The notes under the pieces are model-generated. The model saw only the letters and a list, made by a program, of their open reading frames with translations, was not told the origin of the DNA and ran no database searches. Positions 31,573 to 44,900 of a stretch of 64,000 nt of DNA are shown here, piece by piece. Both the position numbers and the translations under genes were made by a program. The DNA is from Euglena gracilis. Its lineage: Eukaryota > Euglenida > Euglenophyceae > Euglenales. The stretch lies in the NCBI GenBank assembly GCA_039621445.1, contig CP154957.1, positions 6,008,504-6,072,503 of the forward strand, read 5' to 3'. Numbering within the stretch: position 1 is the first letter of the stretch; every line of letters starts with the position of its first letter.

Positions 31573-33744
31573 ATGGTTCCCTATGACTACAACACCGTTT
31601 TCCCGCAGCTTCCGTTGAATGCCACTCCTGACCAAGGTTCCCGCTTCCACCCTCCTGCAGCCCCTGATCCCATGGGGCTTGATGAAGGGGGTCGCTGGCT
31701 ACAACACCATCAGGGTGCCCCATTCCTCCCGCTCGGATCCACTGGCCCTCCACAGTCATCGCTTTTGCCGGCGGCCCTCCCACTGCCCATTCCTCCACAA
31801 ACACCCCAAGCCATAGTGCCGCAAACACTGCAAGTGTCCTGTTCTGTTTCGGCAGTGGCCTTCAACCCATCCACCTCGGATGTGAAACCTTCCTTCGCAG
31901 AAATCGGGCTCGATTCCAGACCCACCCTGGTTCACATCCCCCGTGGGGCAGTAGTGCAAGTCACCTCAACGTTTGTCACCTTGCTGAGAAACTTCAATGC
32001 AAACCCCAGCTGGCAAACCCTCCATGCTTCATGGGCATTTCCAAAATCCGTCCTATGCCCCTTGAGAAGAGGTGGGAAAGCGCACTGGGCACAAGTGGGT
32101 CGCAAGGTGGCTGAGCGTGCACTCCTGTACCTTCAGCGCCCAATTCATGACAGCTGGGAGGAATCCTCCCCCCGACCTCCCATTGCCGGCGCCCCGGACA
32201 CGGCTAGCTGCTTCTCGTGAAGAAACAATGGAAACAAAAAGACTGCTTAACCGTGTGGAAACATTGGTTGGACATGGTGCAATTTCAAAAGGCTGTCGTG
32301 TCCTCACCTCCGATGGCATGCAAAACTCAAGTGATCCGGCAATTTTGGCGAAATTGCGTGCCCTTCACCCTCACGAGGAGCCACCTGGCTTTGGGCTTTG
32401 GGATCCCACCAATCAACTACAGTTCCCTCGGGACGCAGAATCACTTCAGGACCGCATATTCACCCTTCGCAAGCTGATTTGTTCCTTTCCAAAGGACTCC
32501 GCCGGAGGGCCTTCTGGACTCCGTCCTGACCACTTACGGTGCATGCTTGCAGATATGCCGGGCTCACGCGCTGAGGACCTTCTGGAGAGCTTGGACCATT
32601 TCATTTGCAATTGCCTTTCGAAAGGGGTGCACCCAGCCATGGCCCCCTATTTTGTCCTCCGCGACCCTTACACCTCTTCGTAAATCTGGCCCCGCTGGTT
32701 CGGAAGAGGGGACACGCCCCATTGTGGCAGGCGAATGTTTGCGCCGCTTGGTGGCCAAGGTGCTCATGCATCATCCCAACGTTACCCAATCCCTTAAGGA
32801 CCTTTCACCAATGCAAAGTGGAGTGGGCATTCGGAATGCATGCAGTCTCACCGCCATGGCCCTACAACAAATGACAAACGAATTGACTGCCAAAAGAGAA
32901 GACCGTTGGGGCTTGTTGCAAATTGACATGAGCAATGCTTTCAACAGCATTTTCCGAAGTGGAGTCCTTGACAGTGTCAGACGTAGATGCCCCTCAGCAA
33001 TTCCTTGGATTGAGAGCTGTTACAGCCAGCACTCTCATTTGTTCTGTGGGAAAACAATACTGGCATCAGCAAGAGGCGCACAACAAGGTGATCTGTGTGG
33101 GCCAGCTCTTTTTGCTTGGGGCATGCAAGACGTTCTGGAAGATGTGGCCAGCTCTGTGGAATGGCAAGGCTGGTATCTCGACGATGGTCACCTTGTGGGC
33201 AGCCCTTTGCAATTGCACACAGCCATTGGCACCCTCATCCGCGAAGCAGGCAAACGTGGGCTCTCCGTGAACCTGGCGAAGTGCAACCTGTGGGGACCAG
33301 CATTCACAACCGGGAACTGTGCCCACTTTCCTGATGGCATCCCCTCAGACAGTCCGTTGTGCCAGGTTCCCATTGTTCCCTTCGCCAAAGACTCAGGTTT
33401 GAAAGTGCTTGGTGTGCCTTTATGCCACCCCGAAGGGGACAGATTTGCCCGTCAAGTGTGGGGAAAGCGTGTGGACGGTGTTCTCAAGACGTGCCAGCAA
33501 CTATCCAAACTCCCTCAGGCGCATCTGAAATTCACCATCTTACGTTTTTGTTTGACCTCAGGCAAGGTGAACGATTTGCTCCGTGCCTGCCCCCTGTCGA
33601 TGAGTCGTCCAGAGTGTGCAGCCTTCACAACTACTCTTCGTAATTGTTTTGACGACCTTCTGGGTGCTCCTTGTACCCCTCTGCAATGGGATCAAATTGC
33701 ATTGCCCATCCGCCTTGGTGGTTTCGGGATCTCGGACCCAACCC
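31573..33744 (+). pseudogene. Retroelement A, 5' part: pre-RT region and reverse transcriptase
   Basis: Non-LTR retroelement reading on +. A proline-rich leader from the ATG at 31573 leads into LVHIPRGAVVQVTSTFVTLL and GGKAHWAQVGRKVAERALLY, which aligns with the pre-RT region of element B. Reverse transcriptase follows: GGPSGLRPDHLRCM, then LTPLRKSGP with EGTRPIVAGECLRRLVAKVL, motif A LLQIDMSNAFNSIF, motif B ARGAQQGDLCGPALF, motif C WYLDDGHLVGSP, then LNLAKCNLWGP-type thumb entry and KVLGVPL. Two frameshifts, near 32.2 kb and 32.67 kb, break the N-terminal half, so A is inactive. The frame then runs to GFGISDP at 33737, where a 403-bp element is inserted. The YxDD catalytic pair and motif A Asp are intact. 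No 2A-like motif was seen in its leader. It is a different family from B, which aligns along its whole length at clearly lower identity. Confidence 0.85.
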
Positions 33745-34147
33745 CATAGCTGGCACTTCGTTTGAAACGAAGTCAAAAAAACACGTTTTTTTAAAAAAAA
33801 ACAAAAAAAACGCCATTGAGGGTCCAGGGCAAAAAAAAATTGTCTTTAATTTTAGCTTTTTTTGCCCATCCTCGGTCAGAGAAAGACACCAAATTTGGGA
33901 TGTTTCAAGTTGAAACATCCCAAAATGGCAGAAAAATGCCCTATTTTGACCATTCTTGTTGAAGACAACCAAAAGTATTGGTTTTCAAGTCATTTGAGCT
34001 AAGATTGGTTCACCCTTGCGATCAAAGGCAAAATTTGGACCATCATTTTCCCCTTTGTTTTTTTTGCCGTTTTTTCTGGCCCGCTTTTTTTTAATAAAAA
34101 ACAAAAAAAAACGTTTTTTTTAAAAAAACAAAAAAAACGCCAACTTG
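33745..34147. mobile_element. 403-bp hAT-like element with A/T-stem ends (E4)
   Basis: Flanked by the exact 8-bp duplication CCCAACCC (33737-33744 and 34148-34155). Ends CATAGCTGGC and, inverted, CAAGTTGGCG are similar. Subterminal stems of GGCGTTTTTTTTGTTTTTTT type pair with AAAAAACAAAAAAAACGCC. Its removal joins GGACCCAACC|CTCATCCGA in frame in retroelement A. A sister copy is at 52722-53137. Confidence 0.85.
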
Positions 34148-34203
34148 CCCAACCCTCATCCGATTGCCAGCTCGCATCGCTGGTATTGTGGATTACATCA
34201 GAC
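34148..34203 (+). pseudogene. Retroelement A, internal fragment between two insertions
   Basis: A 56-bp coding island reading TLIRLPARIAGIVDYIR. It continues the frame of 33744 on its left and of 47447 on its right. It aligns with the RTRPVARWAAILDF segment of element B. Its two boundaries are the duplications CCCAACCC and CATCAGAC. Confidence 0.85.
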
Positions 34204-34259
34204 CAGGGTTGGTCGTGTTAAAAACCGGTCGTTTAAAACACTAGTTAAAGTCAGTTTAA

Positions 34260-35974
34260 AACAAGCGAGCCCGTGCGCAGTATAAAACCGCCGGCATGCG
34301 TCTTGAGTGACGCCCAATAAACTTAGTCATCAATACAGAAAAATGAACGTGTCTTTGTCCCTTGCGATGGCCCCGCAACACGGACGAACGGCAAAAATTT
34401 CTGCATTCCGGTTCCGGTCGAAGGGAAGGGGAGGCCAAAAGGACAAAAAGCGGGAATTCTACTTTGGAAAACGGGTCTGCATAGCACATTTTTTTATTTT
34501 CATGCTTTCATTTGCCTGGGCCAAAAACACCACAAAAAAGCCAAACCGGCCACGACCTGACCCAAAGCCAACGACCCATGGCCCAAAACTGGCCACGACT
34601 TGTAGCCCAAAACTGCCAGTTTAACTAGCCACCGCGTCTGGCCCAAAACTGGCCAGCACATCTATCTGGCCCAAACCCGGCCAGATGTGCTGCCCAGTTT
34701 TGGGCCAGATGTGCTGGCCAGTTTGGGCCCAATGTGAGGCATTTCATTGCAAACAAGACAAACAAAAACCTTCAAGCAACAAGAAGCAAAAAATACACAA
34801 GTTGTCTCCGCAACGATGACCAATTGGAGCAGTTTAGCAGAGACATGCTCAAGTCCAGATTATCAATCCTTCCATCTCATCTTGATTCTCTTGTCATCGC
34901 ATCAATCCATGACTCATCTTGTCCTTCAGACAACTGTAGAAAAGAAAAATGAACATTCACTGGCAGAATTGTTTGGCAAACCTTTGTCATGGGGAGCTTG
35001 ACAATACAAATCCAACACATAGTTTTCACCAATTTCTCCTGCACTTTCTTTAACGCCATCTGCAGCAGGCTGAACATTGATGCAGTCAATGTCTTTCCCA
35101 TAACGTCAGATGACACAATCAGGTGATACTGCTTCTGTAAACCCAGCACGTAGCAATCCCCTGCACTGTTGTGCTTGGCTCCACATCCGCTGGACGAGGG
35201 GGACCATCTCTACAAGTAGCACGAGTGCGCCCATCGCACAGTTGATGGTTCAACGAAGTAATGCCAAACACCATCTGTCGGTCTTCCACCAGGCATTGTG
35301 CTGAAAAAGGATAAACATAAGACGTAGAAGAAGCGGCCTAGGAGGATCACTCCGAGCCGAAGTCCTGTCAGGGTGAGAGTAATGTACATAGCAGGTTCTC
35401 AGGGTGGGAGGGGGGAGAGCCGAGGGGGCGTTTATTTCGCCCAATTTTCCATGATAGGAGAAGAAGAGGGGAGTAAGGCTATGTACAGAGCTCTGCCTTC
35501 GAGTGCTGCCTTGGTGAAGGAGCCCAATTCTCTCCCAGTTGCCATATTTCCGATCTTTGTCGGTCATGACTAACTCGGGTGGTTGGTGGTGCCTCAAATT
35601 ACATGGTGCAAGAATGGGCCAGCGGTGAGGGGACTGCAAAACCTGTTTTGTCTTCCTCCGTGAAGATGAAGTGTTTTCAGACCAGGCTTTTGTGACTCAT
35701 CGTTTCTGGGTTGGATAGCAAAGTACATAGAGCAAGGGTGATGGGCCGGCGATGGGGGGACCGAAGGAGCTGATGAAGTGTTCTCAGACCGGATTTTTGT
35801 GTGTCATATGCTGGATTTCCGATCTTTGTCGGTTCTGGCAGCTGTCCCAAATTGTGGCATGTTGCTTACATACTATACTGCCGTTCATCATTGTGATGGG
35901 ACGGTCTCAGTGGTAGCCTTTGATTTTCAGCAGTCTGCGGGAAACATTCTTTGTGTCCTCCTGCAAGTTGTGCT
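34260..35974. other. Left interior of the 13.2-kb element and 3' flank of retroelement B
   Basis: No supported gene. It contains an inverted TGGCCCAAAACTGGCCA cluster at 34570-34730. The stretch 35.0-35.97 kb lies just beyond the stop of retroelement B and may be its 3' untranslated region; a 3' tail or target duplication for B was not found. GGATTTCCGATCTTTGTCGG-like words recur at 35548 and 35812. Confidence 0.4.
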
Positions 35975-38900
35975 TTAATCCAGATTATAAGGTTGATGTG
36001 CCACAACTGGACTTTGCATATCTTCAGATCCCAGGCATTGAGCCCACGACAGTTGTCGACCCACTTCTCGGGCCAAAACAATGCTTAGTCCTTGCCAGCA
36101 CTCTGCTTCGCAGGATCTTCTTTCCCAGGGCTCCTTCTGCCCCAGGATGGCTCGGATGCAGGTCCCCAAAAAAATTCTGCCTTCATCTCCAATGCCACCA
36201 AAACAATCCAGGATCAGGGGCACAAATGACCATCCCAGCCTGCTGCAAACATCTTTGTACTTTGTCACTTTTTCTTTCTCCTGTCTTTCATGCCAGCGTT
36301 CCCAGCTTTGATCAGTCACTGGGTGGGACGGCGCCAGTGGATGCCGCACTGAGACATCTATTGCAGCCGGGCCGTTTGCATCGAACCTAGTGATGAAAAC
36401 ATCCCCAGGTCGTCTTCCATCTCCAGTGCCCTCTTCACGCCGAGCAGTATAGCCTGCCGCCTGTGCCAGCTGTAGGATGAAGTTTTGAATTCCTGCATGT
36501 CGCCGTGCCAAATTGTTTTTTGCGCAACAAACCAGGTGATTCCCTTGATCATCCATCACTGTCTCACATCGCGGACACTTTGCCTCCAAACCTTTGTGTG
36601 GAGCTACAACAGTCATCCCCAGAGTCCATTGTAGAACTGCTCGGAATTCTCCTGGGGGCATCAATGTCTTTTTTGCTGCACAAGGATTTGCTGCCACCCA
36701 CGCCAATGCATGAGGTTTCTGTTGGCTCAAAATACGCACCTTGTCAGCCCCGGTGGAATGCGTTACCAAGTCAGCTCCTCGTTTCTCAGAGAGCTTGTCA
36801 TTCCAGAATTTCTGGGAACTTTCCACTTTCCCCAGGTGAGGAATCCGATTGGAGTCCTGTAGTATCAAAGTTGTCAAATGACTCTCCCCCGTGATTTGTT
36901 CGACTGTGCGACCTGTCAGAACGAAGTCTGATGGTAACAGCTCAAATTCTTTCGGGAACGAGACACTGTGTTCTGCTCTTTTGCAGAAATCCAAAATAGC
37001 AGCCCATCTGGCTACTGGCCTGGTCCTTATTGCATCTTGCAGGCCCAGGCCTCCCAGTCGAATGGGGATGGTGGATTGCTCCCATTGAGCTTCGGTGAGC
37101 TGTCTTCCTGCAATGTTGCTTAAATTGTCACGGACCAGGGCAGAGAAGAGCCGTACCATATCTTCAGAAGAGTTCAGCGGTGTTCCTCGCAGCAGATCAT
37201 TTACTTTGCAGCTGGCAATGCACTGGCGCAACAGCTGGAAACGAATGTGGCCAGAAGGAATGAACTGCAGCAAGTAACACAATTTTTCACAAGCTTTCAA
37301 TCTGTCCTGCCAAATGGATCGCGCAAACGTGTCATCCCCCGGATACGTCACAGGTATCCCCAGGGTTTTGATTCCAGATCCCTCCACAAAGGATGTTGCC
37401 GGTATTCGTTGCAACACAGTGCTTCCCTGTGGCAGTCTGCGAAAGGCATCATTGACGGCGGCGCCCCGACGTACAGTGGGGGGGGGGGGTACTGGCTAGT
37501 CGACCGACTAGTCGGTCGACTAGTTCACCGACTACTAGTCGACCGACTAGTCGGTGGGGGGAACTGGCTAGTCGGTCGACTAGTCGACCGACTAGCCACT
37601 CTAATGTACCAAAAGGGGGGGTCACCGACTTTTTAAGCCCCCCCCCCCCTCCAATGCTGATTTGCCTTATTTGGCCTAAAATTTCGTTCAACATATTTCA
37701 AACAGCGAAAAACGCACCATAAACATCCCTTTTGTTGCTCAACTGTCCCAGGGCCCCAAAATAACAAAATCCCTTGTGTTGCCGAACCGTTTTGGCAGCG
37801 AATTCCTTTTGCTGCTCAACTGTCCCAGGGCCCCAAAATAACAAAATCCCCTGTGTTGCCCAACCGTTTTGGAAGCGAATTCCTTTTGCTGCTCAACTGT
37901 CCCAGGGCCCCAAAATAACAAAATCCCCTGTGTTGCCGAACCGTTTTGGCAGCGAATTCCTTTTGCTGCTCAACTGTTCCAGGGCCCCAAAATAACAAAA
38001 TCCCCCGTGTTGCCGAACCGTTTTGGAAGCGAATTCCTTTTGCTGCTCAACTGTCCCAGGGCCCCAAAATAACAAAATCCCCTGTGTTGCCGAACCGTTT
38101 TGGAAGCGAATTCCTTTTGGAGCTCAACTGTCCCAGGGCCCCAAAATAACAAAATCCCCTGTGTCGCCGAACCGTTTTGGAAGCGAATTCCTTTTGCTGC
38201 TCAACTGTCCCAGGGCCCCAAAATAACAAAATCCCCTGTGTTGCCGAACCGTTTTGGAAGCGAATTCCTTTTGCTGCTCAACTGTCCCAGGGCACCAAAA
38301 TAACAAAATCCCCTGTGTTGCTGAACCGGTTTTGGAAGCGAATTCCTTTTGCTGCTCAACTGTCCCAGGGCCCCAAAATAACAAAATCCCCTGTGTTGCC
38401 GAACCGTTTTGGAAGCGAATTCTTTTTGCTGCTCAACTGTTCCAGGGCCCCAAAATAACAAAATCCCCTGTGTTGCCGAACCGTTTTGGAAGCGAATTCC
38501 TTTTGCTGCTCAACTGTCCCAGGGCCCCAAAATAACAAAATCCCCTGTGTTGCCGAACCGTTTTGGAAGCGAATTCCTTTTGCTGCTCAACTGTCCCAGG
38601 GCCCCAAAATAACAAAATCCCCTGTGTTGCCGAACCGTTTTGGAAGCGAATTCCTTTTGCTGCTCAACTGTCCCAGGGCCCCAAAATAACAAAATCCCCT
38701 GTGTTGCCGAACCGTTTTGGAAGCGAATTCCTTTTGCTGCTCAACTGTCCCAGGGCCCCAAAATAACAAAATCCCCTGTGTTGCCGAACCGTTTTGGAAG
38801 CGAATTCCTTTTGCTGCTCAACTGTCCCAGGGCCCCAAAATAACAAAATCCCCTGTGTTGACGAACCGTTTTGGAAGCGAATTCCTTTTGCTGCTCAACT

Positions 38901-41900
38901 GTCCCAGGGCCCCAAAATAACAAAATCCCCTGTGTTGCCGAACCGTTTTGGAAGCGAATTCCTTTTGCTGCTCAACTGTTCCAGGGCCCCAAAATAACAA
39001 AATCCCCTGTGTTGCCGAACCGTTTTGGAAGCGAATTCCTTTTGCTGCTCAACTGTCCCAGGGCCCCAAAATAACAAAATCCCCTGTGTTGCCGAACCGT
39101 TTTGGAAGCGAATTCCTTTTGCTGCTCAACTGTCCCAGGGCCCCAAAATAACAAAATCCCCTGTGTTGCCGAACCGTTTTGGAAGCGAATTCCTTTTGCT
39201 CAACTGTCCCAGGGCCCCAAAATAACAAAATCCCCTGTGTTGCCGAACCGTTTTGGAAGCGAATTCCTTTTGCTGCTCAACTGTCCCAGGGCCCCAAAAT
39301 AACAAAATCCCCTGTGTTGCCGAACCGTTTTGGAAGCGAATTCTTTTTGCTGCTCAACTGTTCCAGGGCCCCAAAATAACAAAATCCCCTGTGTTGCCGA
39401 ACCGTTTTGGAAGCGAATTCCTTTTGCTGCTCAACTGTCCCAGGGCCCCAAAATAACAAAATCCCCTGTGTTGCCGAACCGTTTTGGAAGCGAATTCCTT
39501 TTGCTGCTCAACTGTCCCAGGGCCCCAAAATAACAAAATCCCCTGTGTTGCCGAACCGTTTTGGAAGCGAATTCCTTTTGCTGCTCAACTGTCCCAGGGC
39601 CCCAAAATAACAAAATCCCCTGTGTTGCCGAACCGTTTTGGAAGCGAATTCCTTTTGCTGCTCAACTGTCCCAGGGCCCCAAAATAACAAAATCCCCTGT
39701 GTTGCCGAACCGTTTTGGAAGCGAATTCCTTTTGCTGCTCAACTGTCCCAGGGCCCCAAAATAACAAAATCCCCTGTGTTGCCGAACCGTTTTGGAAGCG
39801 AATTCCTTTTGCTGCTCAACTGTCCCAGGGCCCCAAAATAACAAAATCCCCTGTGTTGCCGAACCGTTTTGGAAGCGAATTCCTTTTGCTGCTCAACTGT
39901 CCCAGGGCCCCAAAATAACAAAATCCCCTGTGTTGCCGAACCGTTTTGGAAGCGAATTCCTTTTGCTGCTCAACTGTCCCAGGGCCCCAAAATAACAAAA
40001 TCCCCTGTGTTGCCGAACCGTTTTGGAAGCGAATTCCTTTTGCTGCTCAACTGTCCCAGGGCCCCAAAATAACAAACTCCCTGTGTTGCCGAACCGTTTT
40101 GGAAGCGAATTCCTTTTGCTGCTCAACTGTCCCAGGGCCCCAAAATAACAAAATCCCCTGTGTTGCCGAACCGTTTTGGAAGCGAATTCCTTTTGCTGCT
40201 CAACTGTCCCAGGGCCCCAAAATAACAAAATCCCCTGTGTTGCCGAACCGTTTTGGAAGCGAATTCCTTTTGCTGCTCAACTGTCCCAGGGCCCCAAAAT
40301 AACAAAATCCCTTGTGTTGCCGAACCGTTTTGGAAGCGAATTCCTTTTGCTGCTCAACTGTCCCAGGGCCCCAAAATAACAAAATCCCTTGTGTTGCCGA
40401 ACCGTTTTGGAAGCGAATTCCTTTTGCTGCTCAACTGTCCCAGGGCCCCAAAATAACAAAATCCCCTGTGTTGCCGAACCGTTTTGGAAGCGAATTCCTT
40501 TTGCTGCTCAACTGTCCCAGGGCCCCAAAATAACAAAATCCCCTGTGTTGCCGAACCGTTTTGGAAGCGAATTCCTTTTGCTGCTCAACTGTCCCAGGGC
40601 CCCAAAATAACAAAATCCCCTGTGTTGCCGAACCGTTTTGGAAGCGAATTCCTTTTGCTGCTCAACTGTCCCAGGGCCCCAAAATAACAAAATCCCCTGT
40701 GTTGCCGAACCGTTTTGGAAGCGAATCCCTTTTGCTGCTCAACTGTCCCAGGGCCCCAAAATAACAAAATCCCTGTGTTGCCGAACCGTTTTGGAAGCGA
40801 ATTCCTTTTGCTGCTCAACTGTCCCAGGGCCCCAAAATAACAAAATCCCCTGTGTTGCCGAACCGTTTTGGAAGCGAATTCCTTTTGCTGCTCAACTGTC
40901 CCAGGGCCCCAAAATAACAAAATCCCCTGTGTTGCCGAACCGTTTTGGAAGCGAATTCCTTTTGCTGCTCAACTGTCCCAGGGCCCCAAAATAACAAAAT
41001 CCCTTGTGTTGCCGAACCGTTTTGGAAGCGAATTCCTTTTGCTGCTCAACTGTCCCAGGGCCCCAAAATAACAAAATCCCTGTGTTGCCGAACCGTTTTG
41101 GAAGCGAATTCCTTTTGCTGCTCAACTGTCCCAGGGCCCCAAAATAACAAAATCCCCTGTGTTGCCGAACCGTTTTGGAAGCGAATTCCTTTTGCTGCTC
41201 AACTGTCCCAGGGCCCCAAAATAACAAAATCCCCTGTGTTGCCGAACCGTTTTGGAAGCGAATCCTTTTGCTGCTCAACTGTCCCAGGGCCCCAAAATAA
41301 CAAAATCCCTTGTGTTGCCGAACCGTTTTGGAAGCGAATTCCTTTTGCTGCTCAACTGTCCCAGGGCCCCAAAATAACAAAATCCCCTGTGTTGCCGAAC
41401 CGTTTTGGAAGCGAATACTTTATTCTGCTCAACTGTCCCAGGGCCCCAAAATAACAAAATCCCCTGTGTTGCCGAACCGTTTCGGCAGCGAATTCCTTTT
41501 GCTGCTCAACTGTCCCAGGGCCCCAAAATAACAAAATCCCCTGTGTTGCCGAACCGTTTTGGAAGCGAATTCCTTTTGGAGCTCAACTGTCCCAGGGCCC
41601 CAAAATAACAAAATCCCCTGTGTTGCCGAACCGTTTTGGCAGCGAATTCCTTTTGGAGCTCAACTGTCCCAGGGCCCCAAAATAACAAAATCCCCTGTGT
41701 TGCCGAACCGTTTTGGAAGCGAATTCCTTTTGCTGCTCAACTGTCCCAGGGCCCCAAAATAACAAAATCCCCTGTGTTGCCGAACCGTTTTGGAAGCGAA
41801 TTCCTTTTGCTGCTCAACTGTCCCAGGGCCCCAAAATAACAAAATCCCCTGTGTTGCCGAACCGTTTTGGAAGCGAATTCCTTTTGCTGCTCAACTGTCC

Positions 41901-44900
41901 CAGGGCCCCAAAATAACAAAATCCCCTGTGTTGCCGAACCGTTTTGGAAGCGAATTCCTTTTGCTGCTCAACTGTCCCAGGGCCCCAAAATAACAAAATC
42001 CCCTGTGTTGCCGAACCGTTTTGGAAGCGAATTCCTTTTGGAGCTCAACTGTCCCAGGGCCCCAAAATAACAAAATCCCCTGTGTTGCCGAACCGTTTTG
42101 GAAGCGAATTCCTTTTGCTGCTCAACTGTCCCAGGGCCCCAAAATAACAAAATCCCCTGTGTTGCCGAACCGTTTTGGAAGCGAATTCCTTTTGCTGCTC
42201 AACTGTCCCAGGGCCCCAAAATAACAAAATCCCCTGTGTTGCCGAACCGTTTTGGAAGCGAATTCCTTTTGCTGCTCAACTGTCCCAGGGCCCCAAAATA
42301 ACAAATAACAAAATCCCCTGTGTTGACGAACCGTTTTGGAAGCGAATTCCTTTTGCTGCTCAACTGTCCCAGGGCCCCAAAATAACAAAATCCCCTGTGT
42401 TGCCGAACCGTTTTGGAAGCGAATTCCTTTTGCTGCTCAACTGTCCCAGGGCCCCAAAATAACAAAATCCCCTGTGTTGCCGAACCGTTTTGGAAGCGAA
42501 TTCCTTTTGCTGCTCAACTGTCCCAGGGCCCCAAAATAACAAAATCCCCTGTGTTGCCGAACCGTTTTGGAAGCGAATTCCTTTTGCTGCTCAACTGTCC
42601 CAGGGCCCCAAAATAACAAAATCCCCTGTGTTGCCGAACCGTTTTGGAAGCGAATTCCTTTTGCTGCTCAACTGTCCCAGGGCCCCAAAATAACAAAATC
42701 CCCTGTGTTGCCGAACCGTTTTGGAAGCGAATTCCTTTTGCTGCTCAACTGTTCCAGGGCCCCAAAATAACAAAATCCCCTGTGTTGCCGAACCGGTTTT
42801 GGAAGCGAATTCCTTTTGCTGCTCAGCTGTCCCAGGGCCCCAAAATAACAAAATCCCATGTGTTGCCGAACCGTTTTGGAAGCGAATTCCTTTTGCTGCT
42901 CAACTGTTCCAGGGCCCCAAAATAAAAAAATCCCCTGTGTTGCCGAACCGTTTTGGAAGCGAATTCCTTTTGCTGCTCAACTGTCCCAGGGCCCCAAAAT
43001 AACAAAATCCCCTGTGTTGCCGAACCGTTTTGGAAGCGAATTCCTTTTGCTGCTCAACTGTTCCAGGGCCCCAAAATAACAAAATCCCCTGTGTTGCCGA
43101 ACCGTTTTGGAAGCGAATTCCTTTTCTGCTTTGAAGGCTTCAGACGTGTTTTCTTTGAAATTGTAGGTCAAAACAAGTCAAATCAATGTTGGGGGGGGGG
43201 CTTAAAAGGTTGGTGACCCCCCCCTTTTGGTACATTAGAGTGGCTAGTCGGTCGAATAGTCGACCGACTAGCCAGTTGCTCCCATAGCCAGTACCCCCCC
43301 CCCTGTACCGACTAGTCCACCGACTAGTCGGTCGACTAGTCGGTAGGGGTACTGGCTAGTCGACCGACTAGTCGGTCGACTAGCCAGTACCCCCCCCCCC
43401 TCCACTCTAATGATTGGGGCCATTGACGGCTGGGCCCCACAACCGACATTTGTCCATGTTGAGACTGACCCCAATTGCAGGACCGTCTGCCAAGAGCATG
43501 CGCACCACACGATCCAGCTGTTCCATGGATCCAATTAGATGGCAGTCATCCAGGTACCAGCACTGCCATGGCACCATTTCTGCAATTTTGTTGACCAAAG
43601 GTTGCACCGCAATGCAGAAAAGAGCCGGGCCACAAGGGTCCCCTTGTTGAACTCCCGTTTTGGACTTCGGGCTTGTGTTTCCACAATACAAAGGGGAATG
43701 TGAACCATAGCATGATTCAATCCAAGCTGTCATGTGTGGTACCTGCTGTCGCACTTGATGTAACATGGGTTCCCGTTTTAATTGATTGAAGGTGTTTGCA
43801 AAATCCAGCTGCAGAACAGCCCATTCTGTTTTCCCTGCCTTTTGCAGTCCTTGAACAATTTGTTGCAATGCAATACTGGTGAGAGCACAAGCGTCTGAAT
43901 GGCCTACACCGACTTGCCCAGGCAGCCCGTCAATCAGCGTGTTTCGTACAACGGCTTCTTTTAACAGAACTTTTGCAATCAACCGTCTTAAAGCTTCTCC
44001 TGCCGCAATTGGCCTGGTTCCTTCGTGTTGCATATCGTTGTCCGTATGTAGCATCGCATTACCGGCAGCATCTGTTTGTGGTTTCTTCTTTCTCAAAGGC
44101 GTCAGACGTGCTCCTGCCAAGATGGAACCCATTTCCAAAGGCAGTCCTTGTTGGATTGCCGAGAAGACGAAGGCGGAGATTGCTTCAAGTAAATCGTCAC
44201 CACAGCCTGCAGCCTGTGCGGAGATCAATGTTTTGAGATGGTCAGCACGTAGCCCGCTCGGTCCTCCTGCTGTTTCGTTTTTGAAGGACAGAATGGCCCG
44301 CCTCACGGCCTTTTTCATGTGGGCGTCTCCTTCTTGTCCCTCAGGGACTGGCAGGCGCACTCTTCCATCGGGGGGCCCTCTCCCAGGCGGGTCTTCTGAT
44401 GGGTGAAGTAGACGCAAACACTCACGAATTTTTGCATCATTTGCATCTTGGACTCCGTCTGACAACATTGCCTGACACGCCTTTGCCGTTGCCCCTCTTT
44501 CCACCAGTTTCTGCATTCTGTTGAGAAAGGCTTCTTGTTGGATTTCCTCCTCTTTACTTTTAGCTGATCGGGTTTTGACGCTGGATCCGAAATTCGCTTC
44601 CGACGGCCTGGACGACTCCCAGCATTCATGTACGTCTTTTTCCAGGTACGCCTTGGCTCTGGTACACAGCAGTCGTCCAATTCTGGCCCAGTGGGATCTT
44701 CCACCCTGACCAGTGCTTGCCAGGACTGCCTTTGGAAAACACCACAAAGAGTGAAAGGCCTCCCAGGAGCCTTCTTGTCGTAATCGTCCGAACAAGAGGG
44801 TCAGGGTTCGTGCCACTTCCCCCACCGCTCCTCTGGGGATCACTGTCAACGTGGTCCTTCGGTCATGTGCAATTTCATCCCATGAAGGGCGCAAACCTTT

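Noticed and set aside
37733-43125. Possible CRISPR-like or protein-coding array (77-bp repeats with 60-67 codon frames)
   Set aside because: The repeat is head-to-tail with no spacers, and the recurring frames simply follow a unit that lacks stops; 77 is not a multiple of 3.
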